A stretch of DNA of 5,020 nucleotides from Planctomycetaceae bacterium (GCA_947453125.1 CANGGC010000257.1:1-5020), one strand, 5' to 3'. Numbered from the stretch's first letter, positions 1 to 5,020 are shown. The notes: generated from the sequence alone by a model not told the origin. Made by a program: numbers and translations.

Positions 1-459
1 ATCGTGCTGGCGGAATTCTGCCGACTCAGGCCGGCGGTGCAGTGGCACATCGAAGCCTCCGACATCTCGCAGCGGATGCTCGAACGCTGCCAGCAGGCGA
101 TCTACGATGCCGACAAGGTGAGCGTGCCGCAGCCGGAATGGCTGGAGCGGTATTTCCTCCGCGGGATCGGCGACCGCGACGGCTACTTCCGGGTCAAAAA
201 CGATCTCCGCCGGCATGTGACCGTCCGCTACGTCAACCTCTTCCAGGACGTCTACCCCGTCCCGCGCGGCCTGGATGTGATCTTTTGCCGGAATGTCATG
301 ATCTACTTCGATGTCCCCTCGCGAAACACGCTCATCGAGCGACTCTCCGATCAGCTCGCCCCGGGGGGATTCCTGTTTGTCGGCCATTCGGAGAGCCTCA
401 TCGGCCTCCGCCACGGCCTCCGCACGATCGCCCCGAGTGTCTACATGCGTCCCGAGTGA
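1..459 (+). CDS. cheR: Chemotaxis protein methyltransferase CheR (C-terminal part, 5' end outside the window)
   Basis: CheR transfers methyl groups from S-adenosylmethionine to glutamates in the cytoplasmic domain of chemoreceptors, the adaptation arm opposed by CheB. The frame is open from the first base and the 152 visible codons are about half of a typical CheR (some 280 residues), so the N-terminal helical domain and the first SAM motif are missing. The GTG at position 4 is internal, not a start. Counting from codon 1-3, motifs of the SAM-binding fold are visible in order: EASDIS near residue 18, whose Asp21 should bind the SAM ribose; FCRNVMIYFD at 95-104; and APGGFLFVGHSESL at 120-133. 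The protein ends with APSVYMRPE, a usual CheR ending, so no TPR or other extension follows. The cheB start lies 47 bases downstream on the same strand, as expected of an adaptation operon. The family call is firm; the receptor served cannot be told. Confidence 0.95.
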   Translation: MVLAEFCRLRPAVQWHIEASDISQRMLERCQQAIYDADKVSVPQPEWLERYFLRGIGDRDGYFRVKNDLRRHVTVRYVNLFQDVYPVPRGLDVIFCRNVMIYFDVPSRNTLIERLSDQLAPGGFLFVGHSESLIGLRHGLRTIAPSVYMRPE

Positions 460-506
460 CACGCCCCGGCCCGCTTGAGGGCCCCGCTCCCAGTCTCAGG
501 TTTCCC

Positions 507-1640
507 ATGAGCGTCCCGTCGACCCAAAAGAAACTCCGCGTGCTTGTCGTCGACGATTCGGCACTCGTGCGGAAGACGATCACTGATGCGCTCAATCTCG
601 ATCCGGGGATCGAGGTGGTGGGATCGGCCTGCGATCCCTATGTGGCCCGCGAGAAGATCATGCGGCTCGCCCCCGACGTGCTCACGCTCGACCTCGAGAT
701 GCCGCGGATGGACGGGCTGACCTTCCTGCGGATCCTCATGCAGCACCATCCGATGCCGGTGGTGGTGGTCAGCTCCCTGGCCCAAGCCGGCTCGCAGGTG
801 GCCCTCGATGCCCTCGAAGCCGGCGCCGTCGACGTCCTCGCCAAGCCCAACGGCACGATGTCGGTCGGGGCGCTCGCCGGGCAACTCGCCCACCACGTCA
901 AGGCAGCAGCGGCCTCGGTGCGCTTCCGCGGCATGATGGCCCGGGCCGACCGCTCCACGACGAGCTCGACCGCCGCGGCCGCCAAGCCGGCCGTGGCCAA
1001 CGAGACGTCAGCAGCCGGGCCGAAGCCTCCTCCCTACACCGGCCGGGTCGACAACCGCCAGTTGATCGTCATCGGGGCCTCGACCGGGGGCGTCGAAGCG
1101 CTGCGGACGGTGCTCCCCAATCTCCCCGAAGGCCTGCCGCCGATCGCGGTCGTACAGCACATCTCCCCCTATTTTTCCAAGGCCGTTGCCGGCCGCCTCG
1201 ATTCGCTCTGCTCGATGCGGGTCGTCGAGGCCGAGGATGGCATGATCCTCGAGCGTGGCACCTGCGTTGTGGCCCCCGGCGACTTCCACCTCGCCCTCAC
1301 CTGGCAGGGGGAGGGCTACAAGACGCGGCTCATGCAGAGCCCGCCGGTGCACCATTGCCGGCCGAGCGTCGACGTCCTCTTCCGCTCCGTCGCCGAGGCG
1401 GGGGGAAAGCATGTCGTCGCCGCGCTCCTGACGGGGATGGGAAGCGACGGCGCGATGGGGATGGCGGCGATCCGCAAGGCCGGGGGCAGGACGATCGCCG
1501 AACATGAGAAGACGTGCGTCGTCTACGGGATGCCGCGGGCAGCGATCGAGCTCGGCGTCGTCGACCTCGTCCTTCCGCTCCCGCAGATCGCAGGCGCGAT
1601 CGTCGATGGCGTGGCCCGCAAGCCCTTGGCCACGTTCTGA
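507..1640 (+). CDS. cheB: Chemotaxis response regulator protein-glutamate methylesterase CheB
   Basis: CheB demethylates receptor glutamyl esters, and deamidates glutamines in many species; phosphorylation by CheA activates it. The 377-residue protein is complete. The receiver domain is residues 10-130: acidic pair Asp16-Asp17, phosphoacceptor Asp62 in LTLDLEMPRMDG, Ser89 and Lys113 (VDVLAKPN). An Ala/Ser/Thr/Pro-rich linker (about 133-183) leads to the methylesterase domain from about 185. Its triad is Ser192 (GASTGG), His218 (VVQHIS) and Asp314 (TGMGSDGA); the spacings of 26 and 122 equal those of the Salmonella Ser164-His190-Asp286 triad. Relative to that enzyme there are about 22 extra residues between phospho-Asp and catalytic Ser, mostly linker. 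I chose the ATG at 507 because it sits nine residues before RVLVVDDSA, but the ribosome-binding site is weak (AGG at 498-500). An in-frame GTG at 456 overlapping the cheR stop would add 17 residues. All catalytic residues are present, so it should be active. Confidence 0.96.
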   Translation: MSVPSTQKKLRVLVVDDSALVRKTITDALNLDPGIEVVGSACDPYVAREKIMRLAPDVLTLDLEMPRMDGLTFLRILMQHHPMPVVVVSSLAQAGSQVALDALEAGAVDVLAKPNGTMSVGALAGQLAHHVKAAAASVRFRGMMARADRSTTSSTAAAAKPAVANETSAAGPKPPPYTGRVDNRQLIVIGASTGGVEALRTVLPNLPEGLPPIAVVQHISPYFSKAVAGRLDSLCSMRVVEAEDGMILERGTCVVAPGDFHLALTWQGEGYKTRLMQSPPVHHCRPSVDVLFRSVAEAGGKHVVAALLTGMGSDGAMGMAAIRKAGGRTIAEHEKTCVVYGMPRAAIELGVVDLVLPLPQIAGAIVDGVARKPLATF

Positions 1641-1650
1641 ACGGCCGACC

Positions 1651-1684
1651 GGAAGCGGTCTCCCACTGAGCGGCAGCGGTCTCC
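1651..1684. repeat. Imperfect 13-bp direct repeat in the convergent gap
   Basis: The 69-bp space between the cheB stop and the stop of the convergent cyclase gene holds two copies of GGMAGCGGTCTCC (M = A or C), at 1651-1663 and 1672-1684. They are offset by 21 bases and differ at one position. The first copy overlaps a small inverted repeat, GACCG (1647-1651) and CGGTC (1656-1660) around a GAAG loop. No run of T follows, so it is not a convincing intrinsic terminator. The repeat is seen directly; a function is not shown, and it may simply be a small duplication. Confidence 0.5.
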
Positions 1685-1709
1685 GAGGTCGACCGGGCGG
1701 GGATCCGAT

Positions 1710-2855
1710 TCAGCCCGCTGAAACGGGGCTGTTGAGGAAGAACGTCTTCACGGGGCCGAGCCCCTTGCACTCGACAAACCCGCGATCCTCGAGGGGGAAT
1801 CGCCCCCGGAGCTGGGCTTCGGTCTGCTCGGAAATGTGGATTCGACCGGGCTGGCCCGACGACTCCATCCGGCTGGCGACGTTGACGGTGTCGCCCCACA
1901 GGTCGTAGGTGAACTTGATCTTGCCGATCACCCCCGCCACGACGGGGCCGGTGTGGATCCCCACCCGCATCTCGAGTTCGGTGCCGTTGGCACGGTTGAT
2001 GCTGGCGAGGGCGTCGATCATTTCGAGGGCGCACTCGGCCACCGCGGCAGCATGGTCGTCGCGATGGAGCGGAATCCCGCCGACGAGCATGTAGCAGTCG
2101 CCGATCGTCTTGATCTTCTCCACCCCATGCTTCTCGACGATCAGGTCGAAGGCGGTGAAGATCTCGTTGAGCATCGAGACGAGATCGGCCGGCGCGGTGT
2201 GCCGCGACAGGGCGGTGAACCCGCACAGATCGGCGAACATCACCGTCACGATCTCGTGCCCGTTGGCGATCGACTTCTCCCCCCCCTTCAGCCGGCCGGC
2301 AATCGCCGACGGGAGAATGTTGAGGAGGAGCCGCTCCGACTTCTCTCGTTCGCGCTCCACGAGTTCCTTTTCGGCCTGAAGCTGGAGGAGCCGGAGCCGC
2401 TCCAGGTCGCGGAGCCGCTTCTTCTCGAGCGAGGTCGAGACGCGGGCCCGCAGGAGCGTGAGATTCGGCGGCTTGGTGAGGTAATCCTCGGCCCCGGCCT
2501 CGATGCACTGCACCGCCATGTCGATCTGGTCGGCCCCGGAGATGACGATCACCGGCAGCCCTTTGAGGTCGGGGGCGAGGTTGATCGCCGCCAACACCTC
2601 GAGCCCCGTCATCACCGGCATCTCCATGTCGAGGAGCACCAGGTCGAAGGGGGCGGCCAGCATCTTCGCCACGGCATCCGCGCCATCGACCGCCTCGACG
2701 ACATTTCGAAAGCCGATCTCGCCAAGGGCCTTCTTGAGGACAGCGCGCATCATCCGGCTGTCATCGACGAGGAGCACCTGGGCCTTGGCGAGCCAGTGGT
2801 CGGCCGAGGCGGGCTCGGCGGGATCGGCGATCTCCGTCGCATGGTCTTCGCTCAA
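1710..2855 (-). CDS. Response regulator with class III adenylate cyclase output domain
   Basis: Predicted soluble cytoplasmic enzyme making cAMP from ATP under control of a phosphorelay receiver. With TTG at 2855-2853 as codon 1 it has 381 residues. The receiver is about 25-142: Asp31-Asp32, phosphoacceptor Asp76 (LLDMEMP), Ser106, Lys128 (YLTKPP). A charged, Leu-rich helix (143-178), probably coiled coil, and a LLLNILPSAIAGRLK segment (176-190) resembling cyclase transducer elements lead to the catalytic domain (about 198-375). There, Asp209 and Asp253 are the metal ligands; Lys249 (KIKTIGD) and Asp318 (YDLWGDTVN) are the adenine-selecting pair, where guanylate cyclases have Glu and Cys; Asn325 and Arg329 are the transition-state residues; Lys364 probably binds phosphate. 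One chain holds all of these, so a homodimer should form two sites. No membrane segment or signal peptide is seen. The kinase is unknown. It lies 71 bp after the DAHP synthase gene, possibly cotranscribed, and is convergent with cheB. ATP specificity is inferred from residues. Confidence 0.93.
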   Translation of the reverse strand: MSEDHATEIADPAEPASADHWLAKAQVLLVDDSRMMRAVLKKALGEIGFRNVVEAVDGADAVAKMLAAPFDLVLLDMEMPVMTGLEVLAAINLAPDLKGLPVIVISGADQIDMAVQCIEAGAEDYLTKPPNLTLLRARVSTSLEKKRLRDLERLRLLQLQAEKELVEREREKSERLLLNILPSAIAGRLKGGEKSIANGHEIVTVMFADLCGFTALSRHTAPADLVSMLNEIFTAFDLIVEKHGVEKIKTIGDCYMLVGGIPLHRDDHAAAVAECALEMIDALASINRANGTELEMRVGIHTGPVVAGVIGKIKFTYDLWGDTVNVASRMESSGQPGRIHISEQTEAQLRGRFPLEDRGFVECKGLGPVKTFFLNSPVSAG

Positions 2856-2867
2856 AGCATCGTCTCC
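2853..2867 (-). promoter_or_regulatory. Ribosome-binding site and TTG start of the cyclase gene
   Basis: On the minus strand GGAG (2867-2864) lies eight bases before TTG (2855-2853), an ideal spacing. The frame has no ATG or GTG between this point and the receiver core; its first in-frame ATGs (SRMM) fall inside the receiver, past Asp31-Asp32. The nearest ATG (2860-2858) is in another frame and reads only Met-Leu-stop, overlapping the TTG. GGAG also sits within a small inverted repeat (GTCT and AGAC around four bases, 2862-2873), which could shade it. This site decides the start given for the cyclase. Confidence 0.7.
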
Positions 2868-2926
2868 GCAGACTGCTTGAAGGGGGCCGTCAGGGATTCC
2901 GTTCAGACCAGCCTGCCGTGGAGGCC

Positions 2927-4057
2927 TCAGGCCGAATGGTCCCGCGACTCGCCAGCCAGCCGGTCGTGGGCTTCTTGGATGAGCGCTTCGGTCTCGTCCC
3001 AGCCGATGCATCCATCGGTGATCGAGACGCCATAGGTGAGCTTCGAGCGGTCGGCCTGAGCGGGCTGGCTGCCGGGCTCGATGTTGCTCTCGAGCATCAT
3101 GCCGACGATCGAACGGTCGCCGGCGACCCGCTGGGCGAGGACGTCGCGCCACACGATCGATTGGCGGCGGTGATCCTTCCCGGAATTGGCGTGGCTGCAA
3201 TCGACGATCACGCGGGGCGGCAGGCCGGCCGCCTCGAGGCGGGTGCGGGCCTCATGGAGCACCTCGGGGGCGTAGTTGGAGCCGCTCCGGCCGCCGCGGA
3301 GCATGAGCACCCCCCAGGGGTTGCCGGTGGTCGAGACGACGCAGGTGCCGCCGTCGTTGTCGATGCCGAGGAAGCTGTGCGGGGCCCGGGCCGACTGCAT
3401 GGCATCGACGGCCGCCTGGAGGGAGCCGTCGGTGGAGTTTTTGAAACCGACCGGCATCGACAGGCCGCTGGCCATCTGGCGGTGGGTGGGCGACTCGGTT
3501 GTCCGGGCGCCGATCGCCCCGAGGACGATCGTGTCGGCGATGTACTGCGGCGTGATCGGCTCGAGAAACTCCGTCGCCGTCGGCAGCCCCATCTGGGCGA
3601 TCTCGATGAGGAGCCCACGGGCGATCCGCAGGCCGGTGCCGACGTCGAAGCTGTCGTCGATGTGCGGATCGTTGATCAGCCCCTTCCAGCCGACGGTCGT
3701 CCGCGGCTTCTCGAAATAGACGCGCATCACGACGAGGATCCGCCCGGAAACCCGCTCGGCGAGGCTCCGCAACCGCCCGGCATACTCGCGGGCAGCATCG
3801 AGGTCGTGGATCGAGCAGGGGCCGACCACCGCGAGGAGCCGGGGATCCGCCCCCGACAGCACCCGCTCCACCGCGAGGCGACCGGCGAGGATCGTGGCCG
3901 TGGCTGCGGAATCGAGCGGCAGCAAGGCCATGAGCCGGGCGGGGGGCACCAGCGCATCCAGACTGCGAATCCGCAGGTTGGACGTCGGCGGGCCGGCCGA
4001 GCCGGCGGGGGGGACGGAGGCGGGGGCAGGACGGGCGGTGGTGTCGGCTGGCTTCAT
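2927..4057 (-). CDS. aroF: 3-deoxy-7-phosphoheptulonate (DAHP) synthase, class I, AroF-like
   Basis: Condenses phosphoenolpyruvate with erythrose 4-phosphate to DAHP, the first and usually feedback-controlled step of the shikimate pathway; cytosolic metalloenzyme. The 376 residues form a complete (beta/alpha)8 barrel of the AroF/AroG/AroH type (E. coli enzymes are about 350). Metal ligands are Cys81 (GPCSIHD), His289 (DCSHAN), Glu323 (MLESNI) and Asp348 (SITDGCIGW). Lys117 in YFEKPRTTVGWKG and the GARTTESPTHR and GFKNSTDGS segments bind substrates. Residue 231 is Gly where Phe-sensitive AroG has Ser211, and the surrounding FLGI plus ESNI and RRQ segments resemble Tyr-sensitive AroF. Residues 1-26 form a Pro/Ala/Thr-rich tail, about 20 residues longer than in E. 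coli; an in-frame TAG four codons upstream (4069-4067) shows that this ATG is the first possible one. Its ribosome site is ambiguous: GAAGGG touches the ATG, while AGAG lies seven bases off. It is divergent from ilvB and leads into the cyclase gene. The isoform symbol is less certain than the enzyme. Confidence 0.95.
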   Translation of the reverse strand: MKPADTTARPAPASVPPAGSAGPPTSNLRIRSLDALVPPARLMALLPLDSAATATILAGRLAVERVLSGADPRLLAVVGPCSIHDLDAAREYAGRLRSLAERVSGRILVVMRVYFEKPRTTVGWKGLINDPHIDDSFDVGTGLRIARGLLIEIAQMGLPTATEFLEPITPQYIADTIVLGAIGARTTESPTHRQMASGLSMPVGFKNSTDGSLQAAVDAMQSARAPHSFLGIDNDGGTCVVSTTGNPWGVLMLRGGRSGSNYAPEVLHEARTRLEAAGLPPRVIVDCSHANSGKDHRRQSIVWRDVLAQRVAGDRSIVGMMLESNIEPGSQPAQADRSKLTYGVSITDGCIGWDETEALIQEAHDRLAGESRDHSA

Positions 4058-4068
4058 CCCTTCACTCT

Positions 4069-4092
4069 ACACCATGCCCGACACCATGCCCG
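4069..4092. repeat. Perfect 12-bp tandem repeat upstream of the DAHP synthase start
   Basis: ACACCATGCCCG occurs twice head to tail (4069-4080 and 4081-4092). Read toward the DAHP synthase gene, the pair ends 11 bases before its ATG, so it should lie in the 5' untranslated leader or initiation region. Read that way, in the gene's own frame, it contains a six-codon open frame Met-Val-Ser-Gly-Met-Val followed by TAG. No clear ribosome-binding site precedes that mini-frame. The repeat itself is certain; use as an operator, a translated leader or a spacer is speculative. Confidence 0.65.
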
Positions 4093-4114
4093 CGGACCGA
4101 TCCCCCCGTGCCGG

Positions 4115-4164
4115 CCAAGCCTTGGAAAACCGGCGTTTTCCTCCGGGAATCCATCCGCCGGAGG
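4115..4164. promoter_or_regulatory. Cluster of inverted repeats in the divergent leader region
   Basis: Three perfect inverted repeats abut each other. CCAAG/CTTGG surrounds a single base (4115-4125). GGAAAAC/GTTTTCC has a four-base CGGC loop (4124-4141). CCTCCGG/CCGGAGG has an 11-base loop (4140-4164). In addition CCGGCG (4130-4135) can pair with CGCCGG (4156-4161), which would exclude both larger hairpins. The cluster is 58-107 bases upstream of the DAHP synthase ATG and 144-193 upstream of the ilvB ATG. It could be an RNA leader switch for the minus-strand gene or a set of DNA operators. I see no match to a known riboswitch and no U-run terminator, and GC-rich DNA forms such pairings by chance fairly easily. 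Confidence 0.4.
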
Positions 4165-4242
4165 GGTCGAAATTCCGCCCGGCCCGACCGGGGCGAAAAA
4201 CCGCGACAGCCCCTCACGCCCCGGGTCACTTTTCGTGTATTT

Positions 4243-4270
4243 TTGAGAGGCTTGCTTTCCGTCGTACGCT
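4243..4270 (+). promoter_or_regulatory. Candidate sigma-70-type promoter for ilvB
   Basis: TTGAGA (4243-4248) matches the -35 consensus at five of six positions. TACGCT (4265-4270), 16 bases further on, matches the -10 consensus at three of six. They lie directly after the only AT-rich stretch of the divergent region (about 4229-4244), which could act as an UP-like element. Transcription would begin near 4277, leaving a leader of about 30 bases before ilvB, too short for a classical leader-peptide attenuator. The weak -10 box keeps confidence low. I found no equally good promoter on the other strand for the DAHP synthase gene. Confidence 0.35.
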
Positions 4271-4293
4271 CCCCACTGATCGACCGCACCACC

Positions 4294-4299
4294 GAAGGA
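4294..4299 (+). promoter_or_regulatory. Ribosome-binding site of ilvB
   Basis: GAAGGA sits eight bases before the ATG at 4308, the best Shine-Dalgarno match in the window, and it fixes the ilvB start. Much weaker sites precede cheB and the DAHP synthase gene, so ilvB may be the most strongly translated of these genes. Confidence 0.75.
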
Positions 4300-4307
4300 C
4301 TTCCGCC

Positions 4308-5020
4308 ATGGCCACCGCTTCACGCCCCCGCACGACCGACACCGTGATTTCCGGTGCCGACGTGGTGGTCGAGTCGCTCATTGCCCACGGCGTCGATGTC
4401 ATCTTCGCCTATCCGGGCGGGGCGAGCATGCCCCTCCATCAGTCGCTCACCCGCTACGCCGATCGGATCCGGACGATCCTTCCCCGCCACGAGCAGGGGG
4501 GAGCATTTGCGGCCCAGGGCTACGCCCGCACGACCGGGCGGATCGGCGTCTGCATGGGCACCAGCGGCCCCGGAGCACTCAATCTCGTCACGGCGATCGC
4601 CGACGCAAAGCTCGACAGCATCCCGATGCTCGTCCTCACCGGTCAGGTCGGCACGAGCGTCATCGGCACCGACGCCTTCCAGGAAACCCCGATGGTGGAG
4701 GTCTGCCGTGGGATCACGAAGCACCACTACCTCGTCACCGATCCGGCCGACATCGCCCGCGTGATGCGCGAGGCCTTCCACATCGCCACCACCGGCCGCC
4801 CCGGCCCCGTGCTCGTCGATCTCCCCAAGAACATCCAGGTCGCGCAGCTCGTCCCCGATTTCGCCGCAGCGATGAACCTGCCCGGCTATCGGCCGGAGGT
4901 TCGTCGGGCCCACCCGGAGCAGATCGCCCAGGTGGCCGCGGCGATCAAGCGTGCCAAGCGCCCCGTGATCTACGCCGGTGGCGGCGTGATCTCCGCCGGT
5001 GCCTCCGAGGAGCTCCGCGA
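4308..5020 (+). CDS. ilvB: Acetolactate synthase (acetohydroxyacid synthase) large subunit, N-terminal part
   Basis: Thiamine-diphosphate enzyme that condenses two pyruvates to acetolactate, or pyruvate with 2-oxobutyrate to acetohydroxybutyrate, opening valine, leucine and isoleucine synthesis. The gene runs off the window after 237 codons of an expected 560-600. The whole N-terminal Pyr domain is visible (about 14-180): FAYPGG at 33-38; Glu62 in RHEQGG, the residue that activates thiamine; GVCMGTSGPGALN at 80-92; and GTDAFQE at 120-126, typical of acetohydroxyacid synthases rather than pyruvate decarboxylases or oxidases. RPGPVLVDLPKNIQ ends the domain, and KRPVIYAGGG begins the central domain. 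About 13 extra polar residues precede the fold (SRPRTTD region). A good ribosome-binding site supports the ATG. The ilvN regulatory subunit and ilvC often follow but are not in view. It is divergent from the DAHP synthase gene, so the two may share control. Catabolic ALS is less likely, given the GTDAFQE signature, but is not excluded by the N-terminal part. Confidence 0.93.
   Translation, partial: MATASRPRTTDTVISGADVVVESLIAHGVDVIFAYPGGASMPLHQSLTRYADRIRTILPRHEQGGAFAAQGYARTTGRIGVCMGTSGPGALNLVTAIADAKLDSIPMLVLTGQVGTSVIGTDAFQETPMVEVCRGITKHHYLVTDPADIARVMREAFHIATTGRPGPVLVDLPKNIQVAQLVPDFAAAMNLPGYRPEVRRAHPEQIAQVAAAIKRAKRPVIYAGGGVISAGASEELR

Noticed and set aside
42..506. Longer N-terminal extension of CheB starting inside cheR
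   Set aside because: The extension overlaps cheR in another frame, is Arg/Pro/His-rich and matches nothing in CheB, whose receiver begins just after the ATG at 507. Only the GTG at 456 remains a minor alternative.
1712..1730. AGCCC/GGGCT inverted repeat at the end of the cyclase gene as a terminator
   Set aside because: Only five base pairs with a nine-base loop, lying inside the coding end, and no T-run on either strand. Too weak to call.
1836..3035. Long plus-strand open frame (399 codons) opposite the cyclase gene
   Set aside because: Its translation is rich in His, Arg, Asp and Gly with no family motif, and it runs antisense to a gene with intact catalytic motifs. It is a by-product of GC-rich codon use.
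2856..3200. N-terminal extension of the cyclase to an ATG at 3200
   Set aside because: It would overlap the 3' end of the DAHP synthase gene by about 270 bases, and its translation is Arg/Pro-rich with no domain. The TTG with a well-spaced GGAG is preferred.
4229..4244. CRP-like (cAMP receptor) site upstream of ilvB, considered because a cyclase gene is nearby
   Set aside because: The CAC and GTG half-sites are only three bases each and wrongly spaced; there is no TGTGA-N6-TCACA match.
2918..4246. Plus-strand open frame of 442 codons opposite the DAHP synthase gene
   Set aside because: Low-complexity Gly/Arg/Asp-rich translation, antisense to a clearly real enzyme, with no recognisable domain.
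4058..4307. tRNA, small RNA or known riboswitch in the divergent region
   Set aside because: No cloverleaf or T-loop motif, no T-box or other conserved riboswitch core, and no terminator with a U-run were found by eye.

Overview
The window is a piece of a high-GC bacterial chromosome holding five protein genes, two of them cut by the window edges. Four are housekeeping or signalling genes of well-known families and one is a less common fusion. I found no RNA gene, insertion sequence, CRISPR array, phage gene or origin. The GC-rich composition, the loosely packed mix of unrelated genes, the weak ribosome-binding sites and a receiver-linked class III nucleotide cyclase would fit a planctomycete or a similar environmental bacterium. 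That placement is an inference from style and rests on no marker gene.

Layout: positions 1-459 (+) are the C-terminal half of the chemotaxis methyltransferase CheR. Positions 507-1640 (+) are a complete CheB methylesterase/response regulator, so together they form the receptor-adaptation pair of a chemotaxis or chemosensory system whose other genes probably lie upstream. A 69-bp convergent gap with a short imperfect repeat follows. On the minus strand, 1710-2855 encodes a response regulator whose output domain is a class III adenylate cyclase, and 2927-4057 encodes a class I DAHP synthase, the first enzyme of aromatic amino acid synthesis. These two are read in the same direction, DAHP synthase first, with 71 bp between them, and may share a transcript. 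A 250-bp divergent region (4058-4307) separates the DAHP synthase from an acetolactate synthase large subunit, IlvB, which starts at 4308 (+) and runs off the right edge.

How they fit: CheR and CheB add and remove methyl groups on chemoreceptors, and CheB is switched on by phosphorylation of its receiver. The cyclase also carries an intact receiver, so a histidine kinase probably sets its cAMP output; the kinase is not in the window. The DAHP synthase and IlvB open the aromatic and branched-chain amino acid pathways and are divergently transcribed from a shared control region. That region has a plausible ilvB promoter, a perfect 12-bp tandem repeat just upstream of the DAHP synthase start, and a cluster of hairpins with a mutually exclusive alternative pairing. 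It is the part of the window least explained by known features.

Most interesting leads: the receiver-cyclase fusion beside a chemosensory adaptation pair, its apparent TTG start, the Tyr-type signature of the DAHP synthase, and the structured divergent leader. None amounts to clear evidence of a new biological system.
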